NCBI GenBank assembly: GCA_006384855.1
Contig: VCJN01001211.1
Coordinates: forward strand, 62,001-126,000
Source: Tetraselmis striata
Taxonomy: Eukaryota > Chlorophyta > Chlorodendrophyceae > Chlorodendrales > Chlorodendraceae
Reading direction: 5' to 3'
Length of the DNA stretch: 64,000 nucleotides
The translations under genes were made by a program, and so were the position numbers. Shown here in pieces: positions 22,594-32,070 of the stretch; within the stretch, counting starts at the first letter, position 1, and each line of letters opens with the position of its first letter. The notes beneath the pieces are model-generated. The model made no database searches, had not been told where the DNA came from, and saw only the letters and a list, made by a program, of their open reading frames with translations.

Positions 22594-23460
22594 GGAACGC
22601 TTAACACCGTGTAAGCTACCCCGATAGTGAACAATTGCTATGGTGAACTTACCCCTATAGTAAACCGGGGGGGGGGGGGGGGGGGGGGGTCCCGAATGGG
22701 GGTTCCCTACCTCTATAGTGAACCACCAGTACTTGACGTTAGTGTAAAGCGCGCTGGCTGCGGTGGCGGCGGGCGCGGCGCGGCTCTAGACAACTGGATT
22801 GTATTGTCACAGTGTTGGCGGCACATATTCGCTGCATGCATGCACAGTTGGTGCTGCCACCATAACAACGCAAGTCTCGCCGCCATGGCGAAACCAGCTC
22901 AGCGCTACTGTTATGCCATGCACTGCGTAGTTGCCGCCAGAGGAGAGCCCGGCGGGCCAGAGCTGAAAGAGTGTGGTGTAGCGGGTTGTACGACAATGTT
23001 GCCCCACGTGTGGCGTCGTGTGCCACGCCGCCATGGCCAAGTTTCCTGTCGAAGTATAGTGATGCGCGATTGGGTAGAAAGGGCGCAACCCACGCATGAC
23101 AACCCCCATCCCTCTCCGGGCTGGGGTGCTGTTTGATGTAACACTGTAAAGGGTTCCCAGGTGTTTTAAGGATAGTCGCTCGCCCCACCACAAGGTTATC
23201 CGCCTGTCACTACCTTCACAGTGAAAATCCTACCCTGAACATTTCACTGTAGAGGTAGGTAACCGGAAGGCTACAGTGAATACCCCGATAGTGAACCTAC
23301 CCCTTTAGTGAACAGAGGGGGGGGGGGGGGGGGGGCGGGGGGGGGGGTCCCGAATATTCACTATAGAGGTGGTGTCACTGTACATTGATCGCCGAAGTAA
23401 ATCGACCAGGAGTCGATCCCAGGACCTCAGGTACGAGACGACCGCTCATAAGGGATGTAC
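22473..23460 (-). repeat. SINE copy split by a MITE
   Basis: The left piece (22473-22502, TAAACCCGGGACACGCCGGG) and right piece (23383-23460, with ATCGACCAGGAGTCGATCCC and ACGAGACGACCGCTC) together match one continuous stretch of the intact SINE (about 10863-10985). They are interrupted by the 876-bp MITE. The intact copy therefore shows the empty site. Confidence 0.75.
22505..23380. mobile_element. Non-autonomous Tc1/mariner- or pogo-like MITE, TA target site
   Basis: The ends are CAGTGACACTACCCCTACAG at the left and, inverted, CAGTGACACCACCTCTATAG at the right. A TA dinucleotide lies on each side (22503-22504 and 23381-23382). Subterminal arrays of CTATAGTGAAC-type motifs interleaved with long G runs lie at 22520-22730 and 23215-23365. 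The 480-bp core has no transposase. CAGTG termini with TA duplications fit the IS630-Tc1-mariner/pogo group. Confidence 0.78.
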
Positions 23461-24252
23461 CTGAACTCGTGTGAATATCACACTCACAGCTGCGTAGTCA
23501 GCGTAGTACATTATCACATTTGAACTTGTAATATGTAGTTGCGAGTCGTAGCGGCATTAAGAAGAGATGACATATCGTACGGACCGTACCCCGTGTACAC
23601 CCATCACATATATCCAAATAACCCATGACATATTTCTTACGTACCCGAAGAAGGTACAGTCTGTCAGGTGTCAGTGTGTCACTGTGTCAGCGGTAGGGGA
23701 TACGGGGTACCTGTACCCTCTGGCCACGCGCATAGTGCGGCATCAGCGCGCTGATCATCAAGAGCGACCATATGGCTCATCAAGAGCGCCTATGGCTCAA
23801 GAGGATTACTAAGAGGATGGAGGATTGCTCCAAACCCATCACTCCACACTCCATCACGGCGGGTTGACGGACGACGAAGCGCCAGGCTATCACCCGCGCA
23901 TATGGGTCACACCTCGCACACGCGCCGTGCGGGCCCCCGCCGTGCTACACATGTATGTATTACACACGAGTGCGTGTAAGTACGCGCCGGTACGTGCTGG
24001 CGGCAGCGACGCGCGCGCGACCAATAAGTTGTTGGTACCCGTACCAGTACGAATACCAGTACTAGTACTTATTCACATCATCAGTATATCCTGGTACAGG
24101 TAATGGCGCGGATAGCATCAACCTTTATTTTTAAATATTTTTAGTCGCTCTAGCACACTTTGAAAGTACAGGGTACGGGTACTTTCGTGAGGTTTATAGA
24201 CCCATACGACACGCGCCTCCCGTCTTTTTGCCAGTGCCCACCACCGTTGCGC

Positions 24253-24410
24253 CCCCCCCCCCCCCCCCCCCCCCCCCCCCCACCGCCCCCCCCCGCCCGC
24301 CCACACACACACACACACACACACACGCACAAACACACAAACACACCTACACCCACACCCACACCCACCCATATCCACCACACCCACACCCATACCCACA
24401 CCCACACCCC
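24253..24410 (+). repeat. C homopolymer followed by CA / CCCACA microsatellite
   Basis: About 38 C residues (24253-24291, then interrupted C tracts to about 24300) run directly into (CA)n and then ACCCACACCC-type repeats, ending four bases before the kinase ATG. The reading frame is open through this array, but the repeat-encoded peptide is not taken as protein. Confidence 0.8.
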
Positions 24411-24413
24411 ATC

Positions 24414-25379
24414 ATGGTGCGTACTGGAACTCTCGGAAACTGGCCGTGGGATAGTATTCGTCGGCGTTCAGTATCCGACGCAAACCGTTCTACGGCCGAT
24501 GAGTGCGGAACCTCCAGCAGTTCAGCAGGTGCTGCTCCCGTGGAACGTAGGACTAGCAGCATCCACAGTGCGGTGGAGAGAAACAGAAGGGGCCTGGCCG
24601 AGTGTTACCATGTGGGCGACGTCATTGGCTGCGGCGCCTTCTCTGTTGTACATCGAGCAGTCTGCAAGAATACTGGGACAGCATGGGCCGTCAAGATTAT
24701 TGCCGGAGCCTGCCGCGACGCCGCGCTGCGGGAAGTGGCGAACCTCAGCCAGCTTAACCATGCCAACGTCCTTCGCGCCAGGGAATACTTCGACGATCCG
24801 ACGGGTTTCGCTTTGGTATGCGAGCTGCTGGATGGTGATCACCTTCTCCAGCATGTTGCGGATCGCGGCAGTTACGCGGAGGACGACTGTCGCCAGATAG
24901 CGCGGGGGGTTCTTTCCGCGCTCGCGCATTGCCACGCCGAGGGCATAGTGCACCGCGATCTCAAATTAGAGAACTTGGTCTTGTCGTGCAGCTTCGATCC
25001 CTCCTCTGTCAAGATCGTCAACTTTGGTCTGGCTGGCAAGATATCGGCCCAAAATCCATTCCTGACCGAAAGCTGCGGCACCCCGGCGTATGCGGCACCA
25101 GAGGTCCTAAAGCGGAACCCAGCGTATGGGTCGAGTCCAGACGTGTGGTCCGTGGGATGCCTCGTTTTCACGCTCCTCAGCGGCGCCCCGCCCTTCCAAT
25201 CTTCTCTGCTTGCACACTTGGTGCGAGACATCAGACAAGGTGCCTTTAGCATGAGTGACCCCGCTTGGGAACTGATCAGTGACGGCGCCAAGGACTTCGT
25301 CAAGGTGCTGCTAACCGTGCGGCCCGAGAATCGCCCCACTGCCCGGAGCGCCCTGGAACATCCCTGGCTGCAAGACTGA
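24414..25379 (+). CDS. Intronless CAMK-like protein kinase with NFG in place of DFG
   Basis: 321 residues from the ATG at 24414, which is the first Met after the microsatellite. Residues 1-60 are a Ser/Arg-rich leader, and the kinase domain spans about 65-319. Visible motifs: glycine loop GCGAFSVVH (72-80), beta-3 Lys94 in WAVKII, alpha-C Glu107, catalytic loop HRDLKLEN (180-187) with Asp182 and Asn187, APE at 228-230, and DVWSVGCL (243-250). The magnesium-binding Asp of DFG is Asn203 (VKIVNFGLAG; codon AAC). HRDLKLEN and the C-terminal RPTA..ALEHPWLQ look CAMK/SNF1-like. Loss of the DFG Asp usually abolishes or strongly changes catalysis, so it may be a pseudokinase. It lacks introns, unlike most of its neighbours, and a repeat-family 3' tail lies about 110 bases after the stop. 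Confidence 0.9.
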   Translation: MVRTGTLGNWPWDSIRRRSVSDANRSTADECGTSSSSAGAAPVERRTSSIHSAVERNRRGLAECYHVGDVIGCGAFSVVHRAVCKNTGTAWAVKIIAGACRDAALREVANLSQLNHANVLRAREYFDDPTGFALVCELLDGDHLLQHVADRGSYAEDDCRQIARGVLSALAHCHAEGIVHRDLKLENLVLSCSFDPSSVKIVNFGLAGKISAQNPFLTESCGTPAYAAPEVLKRNPAYGSSPDVWSVGCLVFTLLSGAPPFQSSLLAHLVRDIRQGAFSMSDPAWELISDGAKDFVKVLLTVRPENRPTARSALEHPWLQD

Positions 25380-25484
25380 TCGCTGCACATATAGGCAGAG
25401 CTTCGTCCTCAGCACGGCGCACAGGGGACGGAGCAGCCCTATTCACTGCTGGGCGGCACTGGTTCGCCATTGAAATAGGATGTT

Positions 25485-25545
25485 TTATTTTGGTGATTTC
25501 CGATATCGCCTTCTGCTGCTAGCTCATGTAATTATTATAATAGGA
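25485..25545 (+). repeat. Shared 3'-tail motif, copy 3, behind the kinase gene
   Basis: TTTTGGTGATTTCCGATATC, then GCCTTCTGCTGCTAGCTCATGTAA. It belongs to the same tail family as 12675-12730 and 14085-14140. Its TGTAA may serve as the kinase poly(A) signal. Confidence 0.6.
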
Positions 25546-26890
25546 TGTACAAATTATTCCAATTTTTCTCCGCGAGTAGTAAAAGTATCCTCTTCTTTAA
25601 TTAACAGTGCCATCATTGTCGTAATAATTAAGCATCGCTCTTGCGTACAGCAACTGCTGCGTTGCGCCGTCAGCATCTCATCCGCTGCTCCGCTGCATCT
25701 CATCCGTCAGCATCTCATCCGATGCAGGCAAGCCACTGGCCTGAAGCACGACCGTCGACACCACCGTAGTCAGCACTACGAGCATGATAATCCTACGGGC
25801 GCCAGTATGCTACGTACACGAGTTCGTGTAAGCTATAGCGGCGGACCTGCATGGGGTGAAAAGTCGCTATTATTTGAAAAGCTCGTCCTTCATCGTCGGG
25901 TATCAGTCTCGTCGGGGCAAACGCTTCCTACCATGCAAATGTTTGACATTGCAATACCGTGCTAGGCTAGCATACCGCAATCGACGGACCGCACTAGGTT
26001 ATTCGTGGTGGCCTGTGGCATAAAGCTTGGGGAGAAAACGGCAATTTGAAGATTTGAGTTTTTATCTGACCGACCTGTGTCTTTCACAGAAGTTTATCCC
26101 AAGACATGAAACGCTGAAATATTAGAATCAGGGTTTCATGTCTTAGGCCTTAGGGTGTTCTGGAACTAAGGTGCCACGGTCCATACATTGTGCATTGAGC
26201 AACCTTGTTGCCAACTACGTCTCCAATGCTATCAGCCACTACATTGCAACCTGCACAGAACCCCCTCAGCGCCCTAACTTCATAATTTCAAGTGTATTGA
26301 ATAGCTGACTTCCCATGCCCATCTAGCATGCACACATGCAAGGTAACAGCGTGTGGGCTGTATACATGTGTAATACAGGCATAGGGCTGAAAAGTACCAA
26401 TTTATCAAACTCTCAACCTGTACAAGTTCAGTGTCGCCGTGTAGGTATGCGGCAACATCGCCAATCAAGCTGCCCTTTCACTCAAAACTCCAATAGGTAT
26501 GTAACATATGCGCAAAGTCCTACTGAAATCCGTAACATACTCTAATGGGGGCTAATACATATAAACCTGTTTTGAGCAACAATTCAGGCCCGGCACGTAC
26601 TCGGCAACGCACATGACAAGTCCCAAAATCACGAAAGAAATTAGCTAGGCAGTGTACTATGGGCGATGCGTATAGATAGAAACGTGCATATACGACATTG
26701 CTCAACCATTTGCAACGCAGAGAGCCATTTTGTGCAACTTGGCTGTGATCTAGGCATGTGATCAGTAAGTACTGCTAATGTACTAGCTGATGTGTCAATC
26801 ATTGTGACGACGACCATACACAACGGAAGACCTGCATGAATAGGTCACCATCATCTGCAGAGAGAGTGAGAGCATATTGCTGACTAGCAA
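25546..26890. other. No gene recognised, one perfect hairpin
   Basis: Contains AAGACATGAAAC (26101-26112) and its exact reverse complement (26133-26144) with a 20-base loop. A CATCTCATCCG repeat lies near 25672-25725. No ORF of note. Confidence 0.4.
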
Positions 26891-26891
26891 C

Positions 26892-29069
26892 CTAGCCCCT
26901 GCCAGGCACCTTCTCCTTGATTGATTTCTTGGCAACGCATGTGAGCTCAAACTGCGTGTCGCCAACCAGATGCGCACACTGGCAGCGCAGGTTGCTGGTG
27001 TCCAAGTAGAACAGACCCCCCCTGCCAGATTGTAAAGTCGACTTCGAATGCTGCGCATCCACAGTGGTCCTGGCTCTTGGCTTGGTGGGAGGGTCCTTGT
27101 CGTAGAAGTGTCCTGCTACGACATAGCTGCCCTTCTCCCAGTGCACGCCGCCAGCATCCCCGATATCCTTCTCCAGGATGTGCTGTTTGTGGGTAACCTT
27201 CATCAGGTACAAGTCGTGGTGCTCATCATCGCGGTGCCGGAAACTGACAGTTGCTGAACATTGGGCTCGCAGGAATCAGCACGAGACTCGCCCATGCGCG
27301 CAGCCTGCATGCGCGTGATGACCTCAGTTCTGGCGTCGAGGTGAAACTCGGCGATGCTGGGCGCGGGCACTGCAGCTGGGGTCTGCGCACTGCACCCATT
27401 CCTTGTAGTAGCAACTCAAGCAGCAACAAGTCATGCGCCTCATCATCATCTTGCTCGCCTCAAATCCAGGAAGGAAAACAATCTGGTGGTGGTTTCTGAC
27501 GCCTGTGATGGATTCCAGCCCTGGCCTGGTTTGTGACACCTCATCAGCACCAACGAGGTAAAACTTACTGGCGTCAAGCGTGATCGCATCATTGCGGTAT
27601 TGATAGCACCTGCACTGGGGGGTTCCAGGCATGCTTTGGCAAATGAAACCAAATCTTCAGAGTTCTTGAGCTGAGACTCACCATCCTTCGCCCGGACTTT
27701 GTATAGTGCTGCCTGGTACTTCACGTTAACTCCTGCGTCATCGTCTTCGCTCTTGCCATGGCCGCTGCAGAAGAAGCTGTGAATGACTGCCATGTATTCC
27801 ATGAACATTACGGCGTTGCCGTGTAACGCCTCCTTCGACTTGAAGTGGCTGGCGGCGCCATCGGACCAGAAGCTGGCAGGCTTTGGAGGCACCAGCCTCT
27901 GCTCGTCTGCTGACGGGCTGTCTCCCTGGTTTGGCCATGCATATGTCTCATCCAGATAGCGCTTGGTGCAGTGCTTGGCAGTAGGTTGGTTGTCATTGGT
28001 GATGAAGAAGTCCCTGATGATGGTCTGGCCCGGGGAAGTAGCTGAGCTGCCAACGCTGTTCCTCTCGGCATCCACACTTTGAATGACATCCACACCAGGC
28101 TGCGCATGCCGGTAGATGGTCACTACCAGGATAGTATACTGGTGAGGCAACCAGTGCAGACTCTGCGATCCGTTGCGGAAAAGGAAGGAGTGATGCTCGG
28201 CAAAGTTCATGACGATGGTGATCGCATCAGTCGGAAATGCATCCAGAGCTTGTACTGAGCAGCGTGCCACCTATTTGTCTGCGCGTGAATGAAACTCCGT
28301 CGACCATGCCCAATTGGCCTGCCCAGGGCCGCAGAAAACGATGTCCCCTCTGCATCTTCGTCTTCCAGAAGGACGCTGCAAGTTCCACCACGGTGCCCGG
28401 CTGATGTTGTCCCAACAAGCGGCGCACGATGACTGCCGGGTGCTCTGTCTTGTTCACAAGTGTCCGCTTCTTGCGGATGAGCTTCTTCCGGTCTGGTAAG
28501 CGACGCGCTTCCTCAGGAAGATCGTAGGTCACGTAGTCCCACCAGCTCGCACTTAACTGGCGTTACCTGCACTTCCCCGCCGCTGCCGTGGACTACCTCA
28601 GCGCCGGACCGCTCCCACGCATTGAGTGTGAGAAGCCGCCTAGGTCCACACTTGCCGCAGTTGCCAACGGGTAGAACTCAGAATCGCCTCCGTCCTGCTG
28701 CTCGTCGCCCTCGCCACCTTCGTCGCCACGGCACATCAGCGATCCCAGCATCTCGCTAAGGCTGGAGACCGGCGAAGCCTCAATGACGTTACCTACTAGT
28801 TCTGCAGCTGCTGGCGGCTGCTGGCCAGAGCGTAGACCAATGCACAGAGATTGGTATGGCATGCGCATGCACACACAGTGCGGTCCCGGCGTCGCATGCA
28901 GTTCACAATAAAAAAAGGCATGTGACTTTCTCATGTCCTGAGCCCCATGTCGATGCCTGCCTGGGGCCGTTCTTCGCGCCAGCTCTGGGTACTCCTCTGA
29001 CAACTTGTGATACACCTCCAGCTGTGACAGCTCCAGCCAATGTGCCGGATGGGAGGCTGTGATGTCCAT
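26892..29069 (-). pseudogene. Degenerate multi-segment transposase-like gene
   Basis: Minus-strand segments appear in the order expected for a family I have seen repeatedly as uncharacterised, transposon-like proteins in animals and algae. They are YHKLSEEYPELA (about 28990); NCGKCGPRRLLTLNAWE (about 28650); WWDYVTYDLPEEARRLP (about 28540); FAEHHSFLFRNGSQSLHW (about 28210-28160); FWSDGAASHFKSKEALHG (about 27870); FFCSGHGKS (about 27760); ITGVRNHHQIVFLPGF (about 27500); CCCLSCYYKEWVQC (about 27420); and a C-terminal block with WEKGSYVVAGHFYDKD (about 27130). Family members normally have DFAEN where this copy has NFAEH, so the first candidate catalytic Asp is lost. At least two frame changes (near 28240 and 28690) fall outside plausible introns. 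Confidence 0.55.
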
Positions 29070-29169
29070 CCGTTGCAGACGGGCAGGCGGCTGTAGAATA
29101 TCTCGCTTACTTGGAGAGATCCGTGTCTTCCCCTTTCAGTGGCTAGCCGCAAGTTGAACCCACGCATCC

Positions 29170-29578
29170 GGCAGCTTCTCTAACCTTTGCACATGATAAT
29201 TGTGCGCATAAGCTCTACACATAAGCTATAAACTCTATATAGTGACGAGCGAGAGGGTCCTCTCGCCGCCTTGACTATTCCTGTATACAAATATAATATA
29301 TTGCATATGTAAATGGTACTTTTTCTGTAGATGTTCGTCACATGTTGTAGATGTGTTTTTTTGTTCGCTTGCATGGTACGATCGATATTCATTTATTTCA
29401 TCTTGCATAGACTATTGTATACATACACTGCTCTTGAAACCAAGGCAATGCCGTGTCACCAACAGCCCAAACGGACACGACTTCCTAAGGGGAGCATTTG
29501 TATTTCAAGCACTATCTGCAGCTCAACTGACCACAAGCTACAATGTAAATTGCGCACTGGCTGAATGGCAGTCACTGT
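29170..29578. other. AT-rich intergenic stretch
   Basis: Separates the transposase-like remnant from the acyltransferase gene. AT-rich, with no repeat or gene recognised. Confidence 0.4.
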
Positions 29579-31746
29579 CTAACCATTCTGGAAATGGCTC
29601 AGCAGATTAAAGACGCGCTCAAGCAACGTGTCGGCTGTGGCGCTGGCAATTGTGGGCTGCGAATGGTTGAGTGTGAGAAACATGCCCTGCCCGGGTATCG
29701 AAGCAGCGCAGAGCATCACTATTGGCCCCACCCGCTCGTGCCTAGAAGCAAACCAAAACTCGTTGACGGATAAGGCTTCTACTTCCGAAATGCTCCCGTC
29801 CTCCTGGCGCCGCACGGCAGACATGTTGATGGTGCCAAGGTTGGACAGACCAGGGAAGAAGTGTCGGCCGTGATTGTTATAATCCACAATGCGGCCGCTC
29901 ATTTTCTCTGCCATCAGTAGGTTGGGCATGGGGTCGTCCTTCAGGGCGTGCAGCCCCTCCTTGTTGTCCAAATACCACTGCAGGCGCAAGCAGCATGGGG
30001 ACGTTAATGTCCCCCTCTGCGTAAAGCACAGCCCTAGGCCAGCGGCACTAGGTGTACACGCGGCCGACTGGCTTTGAGCAACTTGCAGCGGACAGAGGGG
30101 GCCAGTCCTCACCAGCAACTGCTCGTACATATTGTGAACATCTTTCCATGTGGAGCTGCCGTCCTTTCGCGTCGGCACCGTCAGCGTGGGCATGCTGTAC
30201 ATGTTTCCAATAGCTGTGCGCGTCTCGGGAGTGAAGTACCTGCAAATGTGGCAAAGCCGTCAACTTGTTGGCTACAAGGTAGGTCGAAGGGGGCGGGGGG
30301 AGAGGGCAAAGGTGACGGGGGCAGGGGGGCGGTGAACCCGCGACACCTTCTGAGGTCCACACAACACTGAATGCCCATCACGTCCTTCACCTCTGCGGTG
30401 GTTAGCGGTCCGAGCGCAGCTGCCAACGCGGCAAGCAGGGCGCTGGAGACCGTGACTCCACGCTTGCGGCACGCGCTGCGGAGTGCGTCGACCTCCGCCT
30501 GCGCCAGCCGGTGGTACAGCAGCCGCATGCGTGACCCCTCGCCGCTGTAGGAGTCCAGCCGGAAGGAGTCCGTGGCTGAAGCATACCGCACGCTCGTCTG
30601 CGCTGGTTGGCTTATGGCGTCCAGGTCATGGTGCGCAATCAGGGACGAGGGAGCGGAGGAGTGGAGAGGAGGGGGCGCGCTGGCTGTCGGTCCCTCATCC
30701 TCAGCCAGCCGCACAAGCAGCTGGGCACAGAGGATCTCCAGCGAGCGCCCATCGCACACGCAGTGGTTGGCCGTGATGATGAGCATTGCGTCTTGGTGAT
30801 CCCGGCCGCGCTCCTCCGGGTAGTGCACCAGGAACCGAAACTGCGGCGCCCCATCCGGAAACGGCACATCCAGCTGGTCCTGGAACGTGTCCTGCCACGT
30901 CCGGCCGGTCTCGGCCTCGTGATGTACCTCCAGACCAGGCAGGCTAGCAGGCGGCAGCGGCGCAAGCCTGCGGGGTGGCACGCAGGAGAGCATCGGCGAT
31001 AAGGGGGTGGCCTCTACCGTGGCAGCATATCGCCTTCACCAATGACTGGGAATCTCACAACTCCAATGGTGCTCACTTCCATCACACCCCCCCCCCCCCT
31101 CTCGCTTCCCTCTCTCGACCGTTCACTCACTCCCTTCCCTGTGATCAGTCCTACTGTTCTTGCAGCCTCGATCGAGCTCCTGCCTTGGTTGATGTCCGAG
31201 ACAATCAGCTGGGTGAGACGCATCCCATCCCCGTTTGATGACTGCTGCACCCTTCTGCGTTGTCGACATCACACCCAGCCTATTCCTGCCATATTTCTAA
31301 CCCTTTTACGGATGCTCACGTTGCTTGCGACCGACCCTGAGCTTTGCAATGCAAGCAAGCTTGCTGTTCTCAAAAGGTGTACCAGGAGATGGGGTGGGGG
31401 GGGTGGGGGGGGGGGGGGGGGGGGGGGGCAGGCGGTCTTTGTCGCAAAACATACAGCGAGAGGCGCCGCGCTCACAGCAGCCGGACCTGTCGGCCTCGCC
31501 CTCGCCCCTGGGCGCGATGCAGCTACAGAGCAGAGGAACCCGGTGACATAGAGTGTGCACAGCGGTCTCCAGTCTCGCTCGCGGGACCCTCGCCAAATCC
31601 TTGACGGCCGCCACGCAGCCGGTGGTGAGGTCGCCCGTCAGCCGGTGGAAGGTGGCGAACATCTGCTCCAGAGCCTCCAGTGGCCGGGACTCCCCGCCAG
31701 GCGCGCTCGGTCCCGCCGGGGGCGTCATGGCTTCTACGCGGGGCAC
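29579..31746 (-). CDS. HxxxDG acyltransferase (condensation / alcohol acyltransferase superfamily)
   Basis: Minus-strand gene. Firm exons are complement(30347..30967), complement(30113..30239) and complement(29579..29977), joined in phase (the join reads CVDLRRYFTPETRTAIGN). The first exon ends somewhere near 31530, starting with ATG 31746 (MPRVEAMTPPAG). One middle junction is unresolved. The catalytic motif is NHCVCDG (30768-30748), the HxxxDG signature of CoA-dependent acyltransferases. FRFLVHY precedes it, as in condensation-type folds. The last exon ends SATADTLLERVFNLLSHF. A single stand-alone domain of roughly 450-480 residues suggests an alcohol, amine or lipid O-/N-acyltransferase rather than a peptide synthetase. 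The substrate cannot be told. The G run at about 31396-31428 lies in the first intron, so it is poly-C on the coding strand. Confidence 0.7.
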
Positions 31747-31964
31747 GAATAGCAGCAGGCCGTATTGGCCCTAACCTGCTTCTGTGTCGACTACGGCTAC
31801 TGGTTACGGCGTGGGAGCCGCCACGAATTCAAGTGGTTTTGTTCGTCAGCACCTTTCCCGAGTGGTTCGTGATCATTGCCGCAGCCGAAATAACGGGCGC
31901 GTACCCGTATCGCGGTGCGGCGCGGCGCATGTGCGCTGCTGTACAGAGTACCCAATAGCAATAC

Positions 31965-32070
31965 CATGGCGGTTCCTGCCTCTGTTGGCCCGTAGCTGGA
32001 TTTCCTTCTGGATTTCCTTCTGGATTTCTGTGTGGATTTCTTGAATGTTGCGTCTAGCTCATGTAATCAT
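31965..32070 (+). repeat. Dispersed repeat family R, 3' end only
   Basis: CCATGGCGGTTCCTGCCTCT, GGCCCGTAGCTGGATTTCCT (with TGGATTTCCTTC duplicated once), then GTGTGGATTTCTTGAATG and TTGCGTCTAGCTCATGTAAT. Matches the ends of the copies at 22200-22465 and 49640-49890. Confidence 0.7.

Noticed and set aside
22739-23193. Two overlapping minus-strand ORFs in the MITE core
   Set aside because: They overlap in different frames, have no transposase motif, and are of the size expected by chance in GC-rich DNA.
24228-24413. N-terminal extension of the kinase
   Set aside because: In frame, but encoded by a C run and CA repeats. The first Met after the repeat (24414) is the more sensible start.
24160-24900. 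246-codon plus-strand ORF rich in Pro and His-Thr repeats
   Set aside because: It overlaps the kinase in another frame and starts in the microsatellite. The kinase frame carries all conserved motifs.
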